From contig JADNRY010000003.1 of assembly GCA_015501585.1 (NCBI GenBank), positions 558,001 to 622,000 of the forward strand: DNA of 64,000 nt, written 5' to 3'. The notes beneath the pieces were generated by a model. That model did no database searches. It saw only the letters and a list, made by a program, of their open reading frames with translations, and was not told the origin of the DNA. Shown here piece by piece: positions 21,793 to 33,513 of this stretch (its first letter is position 1; every line of letters starts with the position of its first letter). The position numbers and the translations under genes were made by a program. Origin of the DNA: Rhodocollybia butyracea. Taxonomy: Eukaryota; Basidiomycota; Agaricomycetes; Agaricales; Omphalotaceae.

Positions 21793-24238
21793 CTACATGT
21801 GTAGCACGATTACATGTGAGCCCCCGGTGAGGTTTAGAATCGAATCTGCTCCTTTCATATCCGTTGCACTCCCATCCACCGAAACATGACCTGCACCAGG
21901 AAGAGTTACCTTACCCTTAGTTCCGCTTGGAGTATCAATAGCCAACGTAAAGACGGTGTTATCTGTCAACGTCCAATTTGCCCCAAACCATCCCAGGTTA
22001 GTTTCAAATCCCCCTCAGCAGCAGTCAAACCACTCAGCACCGGCGCTACCGACCAAGTCGCACCCTGAGGTGAGGTCACCGTTAAGCCTACTAAATAAAA
22101 TATCAAAGAGAATGTAGGTCCTGTCGCCCATCCATGGCCATGGCTAGTAGCTGTGTGGTCAAAATGATATCCAGCAGCCGAACGATATCTAAAGGTAGCG
22201 AGTCAGAATGCGTCCTAAGTCTTGACAGGTTCATGCTGACCCTAGCGATCCATTTGCGGTAAAGCCTTCAAGCATCGTGGACTGTACCGAGATATTCGTA
22301 TATAGCATATAGCCCCACTCTCGATGAAGCAAGTCTAGTGCGCGTTCCCCTTGACCAGCGATAAAATGAGCTTGAAGCTGTAGATTTTGAATGACCGCTC
22401 AATGAATTCGCATATCATAATCTGTTTGAACTTACTTCGAACCCGCCGATGAATGGTATAATCGTATCGTTGAGCTTGGTGTTCGAATTGAACTCAAGTT
22501 CAAACTCGACTAGAAATGAACTCACCTCTGGACTGAGCGGTCCAATATCCGTCCAGAATTGTGTCAATCCTTCGCTGATTGCTCGAATTTGACTACCGTT
22601 ATTGGTGAGATTGAACAATACCGCAAGGGAATTTCCGTCCTGAGGAAGCAGAGTTGTCTGTATTGAATGTAAGCGACACGTCTAGTTGGCACCAGAGAGG
22701 CATACCGTCTCATTGTCCCTAAACATACCCGCCGTTTCATTCCAAAGTATTTTATTGTATGCTTCCTTGACGGAAGAAGCGTTGACAGCATATGCTGCTG
22801 CGAGGCCGAGATCTCCTAGTGCGATGGCCAGTTCTGACGCTGTGATCAAAGTCTGAGAACCGATATATGTAGGTCAGCGTGCGCTCACAATAAAGTGAGT
22901 ATCGTACCTGGTACAAGAGAGCATTTGCCGCCGAGTTATGACCTTGTCCACCATCTCTGCCCCAATCATTCTCGAAGGAAGTCGGGACATTCATCAGCCC
23001 AGTATCATCGACTTGACTTTGTAAGAAGGACAGAGCCAACGTGTAATTGGCCCAAACTTTCTCTACGAAGTCCAAATCTCCCGTGTAGAGATATACGTTG
23101 TGTGTACCGATTAAGGACCAGCAGATATAGGTATCGCTGCCTACAGCATTGATCGGAGGGCCAGAGTATTGCAAAGCTCCAGTTGTGGGGTCTTGAGTTG
23201 AAAACATGACCAGCAAGGAATTTTGTGAGGATTGGATATCAAATGTGGAGACGAGCTCAGTGTGAGTAGATATGCCCATATCGCCAGGCCAGACGTTCCT
23301 GATGTAACGTTTCAGCATACATATCACTTTCCAGATGCTTGAAGTATCACCTATCTCGCTTCGCGCCATCGACAAGGATGGTACCTTCAACTGGGCCACC
23401 CGATACGTTATTTGCCCAACCTGTATGCGAAGGAATTCAGCGAGAGATTCATCAAGCGTTATTAAGTATATCGCACCCCCGCCTATGGGACAGGGCTGTT
23501 GCCTAGCCTCATGCGAATCTATTGTATTCATTTGTACAGTATACGCTCCTCCATACCACAACCTGGTTAAAAAATCTGGATCATGAAATCCAGTGGTGTC
23601 TATCGCATAAAAGTATCCGGTGTATGCTCTCAAATCATCGAGTTGTGGCATAAACGTCGGGTTCAATGTGATATTTGAGATTGTGACGGGTTCTTCGCCA
23701 TTGGATACAATAGTCAAGAAGCGGAATCCACCCCTTTGGTCTCCGATGGTTTGAATGAAAGTTTCATTAGATGTAAGAGTAGGGAGGCGAAGGACGCCAT
23801 CTCGATCTTCGGCATCGATTATACAGGAATCATCTGACGTCGTAGGAGATATGAATAATGGAGATTCGGTAAAAGAGAGAGCCATGGCAGAAGAAGATGT
23901 CGCAGAGTCGATCTGGATGGATAGTCTGCCTCCTACCTTTTGAAGTCAGTCTCATCGATTCGGATTCACGAATGCCTGATACTCACTTCCTGTCCAAAAT
24001 CTAAAACAACGTAAGAGCCGTTTCCTGCGATCGTAGCACCATGGGTTGACTTTGAGTTTCCTAGAAGATTATTCACTCCCGTTACTTGGCCTACAATTGA
24101 ATGGACCGATTTCGGAGTAAAGCTTCTTGTAGATGGAGCAAAATTAAAAGCATCCCAGGGACCAGCAGGAGCCAGGGCTGTCACCGAAACTGCAAGAAGA
24201 AGAACTAGTTTGAAAGTCAACAGTGCCATCGTTAGCAT
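21793..24238 (-). CDS. GH78 alpha-L-rhamnosidase-like glycosidase (copy B), one frameshift near the 3' end
   Basis: Secreted six-hairpin glycosidase of the fungal GH78 type, predicted to remove rhamnose from plant polysaccharides or glycosides. ATG 24238 (or 24229) begins with a signal peptide (MALLTFKLVLLLAVSVTALA). A beta-sandwich region follows, with GNGSYVVLDFGQEV and EDRDGVLRLPTLTSNETF. The catalytic barrel has LWYGGAYTVQMNTIDSHEAR, then DGAKRDR spliced (GTGATA...CATCAG) to NVWPGDMGISTHTELVSTFD. Next come GSDTYICWSLIGTHN and NDWGRDGGQGHNSAANALLY, and finally a C-terminal sandwich (VTSPQGATWSVAPVLSGL). At about 22013 copy B has one base fewer than copy A in a G run, giving a premature stop at 21966-21968 instead of TAG 21793-21795. 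About 60 residues would be lost unless this is a sequencing error. Confidence 0.8.
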
Positions 24239-24751
24239 CTGGAGATGCTCCTTCGATGCTTTTAAATCAGTGAGTGAGCGTGGAGTCAGTCAGCATATAT
24301 TATTGTTTTGACTGTCATCCGCCATGAACTCGTGTAAGGCCAGCTGAGGTTGGAATGCTGTGACTTGGTCATGAGATGGATAGAGAAGGAAGAAAAGAAG
24401 ACGGGTTTATGACATGGCGGTCCAAGTAGAACTACTTGTTCACAGGCAGGCAACGCGGCAAGTCAGTGGACCGTGACGCGTGCGCCAGTCGTTTCGAAAA
24501 GAAATGTCTGGCCCGAGCCTGGGATAGATAAGACTCGAATCACCATCTGTGTGGCTTTTCCTTCACTATTAGAGTATCGGTGGTGTTGATAATCGGAGCC
24601 GGTCTGGGCTGTTCTGGGAGGTTCTGAGCATATACTTATTCCTAAGCGCCTTGGCGCCAGCCTTTGCTCTTTACACCACATCTTCTTGTCCATATATTCC
24701 TAGCGAGGTCGAAGGATACAAGCATTTCCCTGACATATTCTGACATCTGAA
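24239..24751. other. GH78 promoter region and spacer
   Basis: Upstream region of the GH78 copy B. The first 150 bp is shared with copy A, the rest is unique. A CTTTTAAATC stretch near 24260 may serve as a TATA-like element. Nothing else is recognised. Confidence 0.4.
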
Positions 24752-25357
24752 CTACACACTTGTACCGCCCGCCACTGTTCGTCGCTCCCGGCGAATCGCT
24801 AGCAACTCACTTTTGTCACTTCCTTGGAACAATTTCGTGTTCTCTGGTCTTGGACCATCATATACATATCCTATCCAGGATCTTGCATCACGCGTCATAG
24901 CTGCTCGATGACTTAGCTCAAGCAGATCGTCGTTCGGGCCTGCCAATGTACTTTTAGTGCACCTATTCTCCCAAGAATTCGCCTCGTCAAATGCGTTTAC
25001 CAGAACATCACGGTGAGACGCACAACCATAGGCTTGGTCGGAGCATCGAAGCGCGCCGTCGTTCAACTTCGCTTCAGAATTATGTCTAGTATATTCGGAC
25101 TTGGAATCTGCAGTTATCGGAGAGGGTAGAAGGTTCTGTTTATCTCCATATTTGGTTTGCGTTGGACGCGAATCATGGAAGGACGAGCTAAAACTGCGGG
25201 GTAGTTGAAGGAGGTACTCTAACCATGCGCTAACCTTTTTGTGAGAATTTCCGTTTTGTTCAGTATTCTCAGTGGCGTGCTGGAGCTTTGTACAACAAAT
25301 AGCCGTGGTTGTACTTGTGAGATTACCTTACCCCACCTCAAAACGACTGTATTCCAT
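24752..25357 (-). CDS. hypothetical protein, tentative model
   Basis: A minus-strand frame is open for about 190 codons from 25325 to TGA at 24752-24754, ending RRERRTVAGGTSV. It has no ATG near its beginning. An ATG at 25357 (MEYSRFE) would connect if GTGGGG...ACAAAG is removed as a 51-nt intron. The protein would be hydrophilic, with several cysteines and no motif I recognise. No similarity to neighbours was seen. It may be a chance open frame. Confidence 0.25.
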
Positions 25358-25942
25358 GCTGTGAGCGCGATAGGCAATGATTAATGAGGTACATCGAGGT
25401 AATCTCCTATAAACGGCGTATCCGAGTCTAAATATCAATACACTAGACTCTCGTATTCTTTCTCAGCTAAGTCCCCATGGCGCACATCTGTGATGCGTTG
25501 ACGTTAAACAGCCTACAGCGACCCCGTGGCCGGTTTCTTTGGTTCCTTCTTGACTGAAGGCCCATGCGGTTCAAACTCCTTGATGAGTCTGACAGTCTTC
25601 TTAATACTGATCGCGAACGGGCCCTTACGATGCATTGATGGCAACTTGTTGCAGGTTGATTTGTGGGTCCCAGCTTGGTACCTCCACATCTAGCGCTAAG
25701 TATCTTATTCCCAGTTCTCTGTATAAATCACAGTCGAGGAAGGCCATTTGTAACAAATGAAAAGAGAGATACGGTTTCGTTGGTCATCTACATAGCACAC
25801 CAACACGCATATAAAGCACTTTATCAAGAGACTATTCACAGAAGGTACAGTTTAGTTTCAACATCGGACATGGGGCTTTGAGGCATAATACTTGTTTTAC
25901 ATGGAATTGAGACGACCAGAGTCCCTCAGAAAATCAACTGAA
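25358..25942. other. spacer, start of the IFI segmental duplicate
   Basis: No gene was found. From about 25700 the sequence matches 40660-40800 (shared GTTCTCTGTATAAA, GAGGAAGGCCATTTG and CTTTATCAAGAGA blocks). The duplication that produced the two IFI-like genes therefore includes this 3' flank. Confidence 0.5.
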
Positions 25943-26933
25943 TTATAGTTGAGAGTCTTTAGACTTTGCATTCACATCTTGAACAGCAGCAGCGACCCCT
26001 GCGCCAGCTAAACCTCCAAGCCCTGCAGCTGCAATGGAACCAATAGCAGGAAGAATGCCTCCCATTGCGACGGATTGCGCACCAGCGAACAGACTTCCCG
26101 CCGCGACGTTTCCGATACCCGCTTGTATGCCTGCTGCAGCACTACCTGGATACGGCTAATAAGTAAAGAGAACGCACACTGATGGTAACAGTCCAAGGTA
26201 CTCACCTGCGACAACACCTTTACCACCAAAACCAACAATACCCAGAACAGCCGGAGCAACCACTGGAGCTAAAGCAATACCGACGGCGGCACCAGCGACA
26301 GCACCTGTTTTTATAGACCGCGCTAGTAAGTACTGTTGCTTCATCGCATGTTACAAGATGCTCACCAATAACTTTAGGAACGGCAGGGTCCATATCCTTC
26401 GTGTATGGCTCGATAGCTACAGCAGCTGCAGAGATGTGTTTCCCCACTTCTTGACCAATGGGAGCAAGGACTTCGTTGGCCTGGGCAGCATAGACCGCAC
26501 CTATAGTGGAAATTATCGAAAAAGCTTGAATTTCCTAGTAGTGTTTGACTCACCCAACTTGACCGCCTCTGCTCCAATGGGACCCATCGCATCACCAGCA
26601 GCTTTTGCTCCTTTGGCAATAGTTTCACCAGCCTGAGCGGCAAACGGAGATGCGGCTTCCCCTGCTACTTTGATGTGCTCTGAAATGTGCTTCAAAGCGC
26701 CCTGTCCGATTGGCGTTGCTGCTACAATCGCTCCTTCGACGATGGCTTGTCCAGCCTGTGCAGCTTGGGCGGCTAAGGGAGCTGCAGTATTGGAGAAGTC
26801 GTTAATGGCTGGCCCGGCCGCGTTGGCTATGGCTTGAGCTGATTGAGAGACTGTTCGGAGAAAGTCGAAGCCTGAGAGGGTTTATAATAAAAGTATACAG
26901 TACGGGGAAGAAAGGAGATCTGTACTCACCCAT
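25943..26933 (-). CDS. IFI6/ISG12-like (Ifi-6-16 domain) alanine/glycine-rich protein
   Basis: A 252-residue Ala/Gly-rich protein with a hydrophobic C-terminal half of the IFI6/IFI27 (ISG12) type. ATG 26933 is followed by an intron after its first four bases (ATGG, then GTGAGT). The N-terminal part (1-150) is made of helical, repeat-like segments: PLAAQAAQAGQAIVEGAIVA, AASPFAAQAGETIAKGAKAA and AVYAAQANEVLAPIGQEVGK. The C-terminal module (153-240) reads GAVAGAAVGIALAPVVAPAV, LGIVGFGGKGVVAGSAAAGI and GNVAAGSLFAGAQSVAMGGI, the family's VGF..GGI.AGS pattern. TAA is at 25943-25945. In animals this domain sits in mitochondrial or ER membranes; fungal function is unknown. A diverged paralogue lies at 41319-42265. 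Confidence 0.8.
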
Positions 26934-28924
26934 TGTGCTCTTGACGATGATGGGGAGGAAGGAAAGATGTGCGCTAGTGACTATGCTGTCGCTTCACACG
27001 TAAAAGTTTATCTTGAGCGTTAATCGAAAACCTTGACAGTATGATCTACGTAAATATTACTTATGTAGGAGCAAACGCACTGGGATTTTCAAGGCTGCTG
27101 AAGCTGCGGAACATTATACAAGAGAGTCTAGTCCCAGGAAATCGACAGTGTCTGAGGTTACTGGACTCAGTAACTCAAAGGTCGGTGGGAGTGAAGAGGC
27201 AAACAGTACCTGGGCGCTCATATAGCGCTAAACTTCATGATCGCAATCAAAAGTGTTCCGCCTTCCTCCCTTCTGCTTCCGCCCACCTGTGGCATCGGAC
27301 TGCACACAGTTCCAGCTACTACCACAATCCCAAGCCCAGCAACTGCCGCGGTTTCGATCGTAATGCCTATTACAATGTTTTATAGATCGATTTTGACAAT
27401 TCTAATTTGAACTCGCAAACCTCAACATTTCTGAACGCTTCCGCCTGGTAAGTAATACATACTCAACTGCACGTATTACGCAGACTGCGCGGATTGCAGA
27501 AATGACCCACTACGCTCAGCTACACTCCCACTCCCCACTGTAACCATCATCATCGAAGATCTCGCTGCCTTGGATATCATTTTTAGTCAATAACGCCTCT
27601 ATTGAGCATTCTCTGGGTATCAAAAATGCTCTCAGAGTCTTATCGCATCACGTCCGAACAAAAAGCTCTCGACAAACCCCATGGTTCATTTGTAGGATGT
27701 ACTTTGATCTACTACATGCACCCATAGCACCGCTCGTCAATCGATCTTTTCTTTAGAGGTTATAGCCACAATTTCAGGTTCCTGCAAGGCAGTGAAGGCA
27801 CCCGGTATCATATAACAATCATGAGCAGTATGGGATACCTGGCGTACTTAGGCATTACTTCTCCCTTTATTATAAAGGCCCTTTAATAAGCCCTTCTTTC
27901 CTTTCTTGGGCCTACGCAGACTGGTTTTTCTTCTCGGAACTCCAGACTCAACTGGAACATTACCAACAAACGTTTATCTTATTGCACTCATTTCAGCTTC
28001 ACGCTCATCCGGAAAAAAATCAATACAAGACTGGCTTTCTTCGGTAACTCTAGTCACAGATCGCCAACCACTAAATAATCATCCTTCACCCACACCAGAA
28101 TCGTATTTTCCCTTCCTTCTTTCCCGGTTCAATTTGTGCACTAACAGCCCCCTTCTCGATCTTGAATGACCCTTTCAATCTTTTCCAGTCTTTTCCCTTC
28201 TTTTCCCCGGTCTTACTGTCTGATTGAAACGGGAACTTGGCACCGTCGGAATCGAAGGCCGTACGACTACCAAAATAATAATTATTCCAAAGATCTAGAG
28301 CACTTTATCACTCATGCGTTTCAAACAGTTGTTTGACCTTCCCTGACAGTGAGACGAAAGCGATGTTTCATACTCTAGTGTCTATTCTCGTGACCTTCAA
28401 AGAAGATAAAGGAATTTCAATATCATCAAATAGTTCCCGTCGTCCGAGGTCAGATAGTGGTCAGATGGTCTGAACAGGTCTGCACAGGTCTGCACTTGTC
28501 TGCACTGTCCTGTTATCGTTAAGCCAAGGGTGGTCATTTAGTAACAGTCATCTGTCTACTCTGCCAAAAACTCTCTTTTGGCCACTATGCATTGCTCGAC
28601 CCATCAGAGTGAACTGTACTCCCATGAACAACAGTAGAATTGAACTTATTTTTGGATATCTACGAATTTCGAAACTTTCCAACTGGGGTTGATGGACTCT
28701 CCGACCCCACAACTCCCCACAACCCCACTCGGCCCAGGTCCGAACCCTGAATGAGGTACAAGGGGGCCGGCCCATGACCCGTCTCCGCTCTCACTTTAAA
28801 AGCCAACCTACTTTCGAAATTGATACCCTGTTTTCTTTGCTGGCCAAAGAGATCCTCTGCCTACTATCAACCAGACATCTTCTCCTTCCTCTTCCAGTCG
28901 TTCATCCACCTTCTACTTGACAAC
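26934..28924. other. spacer between the IFI-like gene and the secreted ORF
   Basis: The first ~450 bp resembles 42340-42780 (shared TATGATCTACGTAAATAT block) and belongs to the IFI segmental duplication. From 27400 to 28900 no gene, tRNA or repeat was recognised apart from a short repeated GGTCTGCAC motif at 28460-28510. CTTTAAAAG near 28794 may be a TATA element for the next gene. Confidence 0.5.
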
Positions 28925-29615
28925 ATGCGATTGAATCCTGTACTCGCTATCCTTGGATTTGTATGCATTATATATGCGATGCCCCTCTTGGTAATCGTTT
29001 TCTTCTTTTAAACCTTGATATAATTTCTCTCGCTTACTAGCGGCTACCCAGGAGTCTGACTCTCAAGTCACTCGGAGAGCTATCTCAGAAATAACACTAA
29101 AGGTCGAATTCACCTACGAAACAGTGCCCCTCCAGCAGACAAAAACGCAAAACCATGGAGATAATGGCAAACAAGACAAACGCGGAATTGTTTACAACGG
29201 AACTGGCGCCATGTTCGCTCGTCGTATCGTCGAGGAGCTTGCCAATGAATTCTTCAAAGGCAGCTGGGTTGAGTTTGAATGGGGCATATTCATTGAATCC
29301 CAATCCTACGTTTCAAAGAATGAAATACAGTTCACCCTTACAAGTAGAACAAGCCTCATACGTAGAAAGAAGATTTTCTATGGCCGCGGATCACTTGTAG
29401 GATGCGCATCACTTTTAGGAAAAGGAACAAAATCAAAAGAAAGGGGCATAGTACAAGGGAAAATAACTCGCACAAAGTATCGCGTAAGTGCACCTACCCC
29501 CACTGTACTTGCCTCTCATGTGTTCGACAGAGGCCTTGGCCTTGGCCTTTTGGCAAAGACCTTCCACCACCAAAGATTGATGCTAAAAGTAGTGCGAGCC
29601 AACCCGGGCTTCTGA
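28925..29615 (+). CDS. small secreted-type hypothetical protein
   Basis: ATG 28925 begins MRLNPVLAILGFVCIIYAMP, a signal-peptide-like helix. A 61-nt intron (28991-29051, GTAATC...ACCCAG) joins it to ESDSQVTRRAISEITLKVEF, and the frame continues through GTGAMFARRIVEELANEFFK, GSWVEFEWGIFIESQSYVS and a basic stretch to TGA 29613-29615. Beyond about residue 135 the sequence is basic and low in content (KGTKSKERGIVQGK), and another intron may be missed there. No family recognised. The agreement of signal peptide, in-frame canonical intron and a long second exon supports a real gene, possibly a small secreted protein. Confidence 0.5.
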
Positions 29616-29909
29616 AAGGGATTGGCGGCGTGGGGCCCCCGAAAAAGCTTAACTTGAGGTTAGATTAAGAAGTTTCTCGACGGACAGAGACCATTGGCCC
29701 ATTTCTGACATGGGGCCGACTCAATCATATAGGATCGGGGCTTTTCCTGGGACAGTGTTGTACACCACCTTATGTATCGTTTATACACCTACAATCATAA
29801 CTATGTAACTACGGCGAGAAGTCCCCAGTTTCAGATGAGCAAAGAAGACAAAACAAAACCCAATTACAGCAAAGTAGAGGCTAGTCAAGCTTTGAAGATT
29901 ACTGATATT

Positions 29910-32900
29910 CACCTCAACATCACAACACCCAACTGATGTAGACATGCCAAGCGGGGTGGGGTGTGGCATTGATGTAGCAATCAATTGTCTCAATTCCCCC
30001 ACACTGCCAATAAAAGGGCTAATATTGTGAGTTAAATACTAATAAAGAAAGACCACCGGCAGACTTTCCTTGTGCCGGTTACCGTTCATAAATTGTCCCG
30101 CCATGCACGGCGCTAAATAATTTACTTTCAGACGTTCTCAACACTGCCACTGCCTTCATTTCTCTGCGTCGCATTACTTGCAGGCAATGAATCTCTTATA
30201 GCATTTTACGGTGTTCTGACCGAAAATTGCAACGAAACACTACACAGCATGGGGCAAAAGTTACGCAAAGTAGTGCAGTCATACCTTACGGAAGGCAGAT
30301 GTCGTTGTTAACGTTAAGGCTCGGCCTAAGGCCTAAGGGATTATCGATTGGCCGCCAAACGAGACGCAGTACAGCTGCGATTCGCTCATGCGGCACAAGG
30401 TGTGTTTCTAAATTTTATTATGGCTGCCTTTCACTCAAATCAAGTATTAGGACATGGTTCTGAGTCTCTTAATCTTCTCTGTGATCTTTCGGGCGATACT
30501 AGCAGCATGCAGGATGAGTTTTTACCTGGCAACTTTGGGATTGACAAGGCATGGGCAAGCTTGGTGCTATACCTCATCTCTTTAGAAACTCTGGAGCTCT
30601 TCTACACTATATCTGTTACGATATTGCTTGTACAAACAAAAGTCACGTACATTCCGTATCGCTAAGGCTACTGAACTGCAACCTCAGATGCATTTGATAC
30701 ATCATCCTCCGACACAATCTTAGCTTGTGAGCTGGGTCATGACACAGAAATCTATTGAGTCCTGCATAGCTGCCCACCCTGTAACTACCAGGTGATTTGC
30801 AGCTTTATTTCCCTCGCTAATGAGTCCCTCATTTTCAACAGCAGATCAACGATGAACCCCCAATGGAATTCTCATGGATGTTTGTTTTCTATGGCAATAA
30901 CTCTCTAAAGCGCATGGTAACTATGTAGTATAGGCGTTCCCTGGTGTAAGCAATCTCACCTCAAAAGTTTACTTGAAAACAGTAGCCACAAACTTAATTG
31001 ATGTATATCAAAGGGGACGAGAAGCAATAAAATGCCGTGGGAAACTTGCCCGCCCACCTGCATCGGCAAGCGTACCTCTGTGCGCCTTTGACCTTGTGGA
31101 CATACTTGAGCCATAGGACACCGGCGCGTAGCTCGTAGTCGCTGTACAGGTATATTTTCTATGTTACTGAGGTGTCATTTTCAAATGACCTTGTGTCAGA
31201 GTCTCTCTATATGTCAAAAAGTTAGATAACTGTATGCATGGCAGAGTTGCTCCTGCGACGTAAGCCAATATGCAATTCTGCTATTGTTAAGATCATATGC
31301 TGAGCAGTCCCTCAAATCTGGCAGTACATACTTCTACATCAAGAGGGTACTCAAGTAAACTACTTAGGATTTCGAAAACAAATGGGATTTCGGGGCAATT
31401 TGCTAGTGTGCAACTTCACCAAAACCACAAGTTGAGGTGGAGTTAGAGTCGTCTTACACTAATCTATAATGGACTACTATTTTCTATTGAGGTCTAATTT
31501 TATGGCTGGGAAGTTGGTAAAGAACTACACTATTTGACGACTCGAGTTTCTCTGAAATGTCAAACCAACTGTAACTCATTTGTAGGTTGTACAATGAGTG
31601 TAAAAACACATATATGGGCTGCTTACACACATACAAATATTCTCATGCTGGAAAAACTAGGAAAACTAACATAGATCAACTCTCCTCAATGTTACAACCG
31701 GTGAGCTCAAATCCCGGGATCACGGGCCGTGTCCGACTCGAACAATATTTACGTTCGTTCAAGCATGAAAAGCTACAGAATTTCATTGGCAGCAAAGTAT
31801 TTAGCTACGTATGCAGTCCAAGCTGATTCCAAGTTTACAAACTTCCACTTTTGCCTCTGCTGTTCCCGTAGCATCGTATAAAATCCACAATCCACCCAGT
31901 GGAAATTCTCTCCAGGTGAATGCTGCATGGGAGAATGGTGCATCTCGTCTTTACCTACAGTCATATTACCGTGTCGACAAGCTCCGGAAGGGATCGCTAT
32001 GAGGAAGCCAGGGGGAAATATGACTCCGAATACTTGATGCTCGCTGTCAGCATAGGGAATAGCAGCACCCAAGGAGATTCAGCAGGGTCTTAGCACAAAT
32101 ACAAGGTAGTACTCACCTAGCTGTGCCTTTATGACGTTGAAGCCTAAAAAGATACTTGGAAGGCGGCACTGTTGGGAGCAAAGCATTGAGTGGGATTTTT
32201 ATGTGCAGGGGTATCCTCTGCAGTCTTGCAAGGTGCATCTTGTCTCCAGCATCTCATACTCCTTTCCTCGCTCCCACTTGCCTGTCGATAGATTCTTTGA
32301 CAAGCCTTGCACAGCGTTGGGTTCTGATGGCAGCGCACTCTGGGGTAGCAGAGGCAAGGGCGGAGGTGTAGAAGGAGGCGATTGCGAATGGGAGGGTCGG
32401 AGTCAAAATCATCACTGTCTAAGTAGTCCGAGGTACCCGAGTTTGATGGCTTGAGGAAGAGCTGAGGCCTGAGGAGTAGTCAAAGTCACTTTGTAACAGG
32501 TGACCTGAGATTGATGATTAATGAGTGTTAGGGTGTGGTGCGTCTAAAAACCCGCTTGCAGCCCTACTCTCATATTCCCAGTGCATGAGTACGCAAGAGA
32601 GGCTGTGGTTTGCGCATCCGGGCACGATGTTCACACAAACACGACCCCAAAGCTGAAAAGTTCTATTTCGCTTATGTTTTCGAATTTCCGTGGCACGAAT
32701 ACTCAAAAAGCAAGGGACAAAAATCCTCAGCAACTGCTTCCAATGCAGCGATGTTTGACGACAAGGAACAGGAACAAAGACTCACCAGTGCCACCACTAT
32801 GCAGTTTGAGCTCTACCTTCATGGTAGTTGTTGTAGCAAGATAAACTTCGGCCCAAGTGTTATCCGTAATCAAAAATTGGAAATTTACATGGACCATGCA

Positions 32901-33231
32901 TGTCAAAAAACCAAGTAAACAACAAATCCTGGAATCGCTATGTTTTTAGTAGGCAATCCGTAGATGTAAACGGTGAGCTAGTATTTAGCGCCTTACACGG
33001 TAGTTATTTGAATTTATGTAATGACATAGCGCTGAGGAACGGTAACCGGCACAAAGTCTGCCAGTTGTCTTTTTCGCTCTGGCTAGACTCCTTCTTTATT
33101 AGTATTTAACTCACAATATTAGCCCTTTTATTGGCAGTGTGGGGGAATTGAGACAATTGATTGCTACATCAATGCCACACCCCACCCCGCTTGGCATGTC
33201 TACATCAGTTGGGTGTTGTGATGTTGAGGTG
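29910..33231. mobile_element. 3.3-kb DNA element with ~210-250 bp terminal inverted repeats
   Basis: 29910-30122 and 32981-33231 are inverted copies. Both begin CACCTCAACATCACAACACC from the outside and share AAGCGGGGTGGGGTGTGGCA, TGCCAATAAAAGGGCTAATA and GTGCCGGTTACCGTTC further in. The left repeat lacks a stretch of about 35 bp present in the right one. The interior (30.1-33.0 kb) has only short open frames on both strands, none of which looks like a transposase, so this is probably a non-autonomous or decayed copy. No convincing target-site duplication was seen next to the ends. Confidence 0.8.
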
Positions 33232-33513
33232 CCAATATTGTAAAGTAAGACATAACTAAGCCCAATGGAGTATCAGATTCAGCGTCCTGAACAGGTCCTG
33301 AATGCAGTACAACTGGATGATAACTTATGATAAGATAAGAAACATGCCGAGATTTAGGATAGTCGGTGGCCCAGAATTTATCAACAAAGAATCTTCAAGA
33401 TTACATAGATGCGGCAGTCGTAGTGACGAGTGGAAGGAGTACACCATCCGAACTCTTTGCGCATTTTACTATAAGAACAATGTTCCTTGTAGTATGCCTT
33501 GCTAAATCCGGTA

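Larger units (their letters stand above)
20765..24388. repeat. tandem duplication, right copy (B)
   Basis: The uninterrupted copy of the unit, holding the GH78 gene and its flanks. The junction with copy A is near 20764, where the sequence following GAGATGGATAGAGA switches from the right flank of the gene to the left flank. Confidence 0.85.

Noticed and set aside
30348..30665. 105-codon ORF inside the 3.3-kb TIR element
   Set aside because: No transposase motif; length is within chance expectation for the composition.
31773..32454. ORFs on both strands in the TIR element interior, one with several Cys (TLCKACQRIY)
   Set aside because: No complete zinc-binding pattern or conserved domain could be seen; probably decayed or chance.
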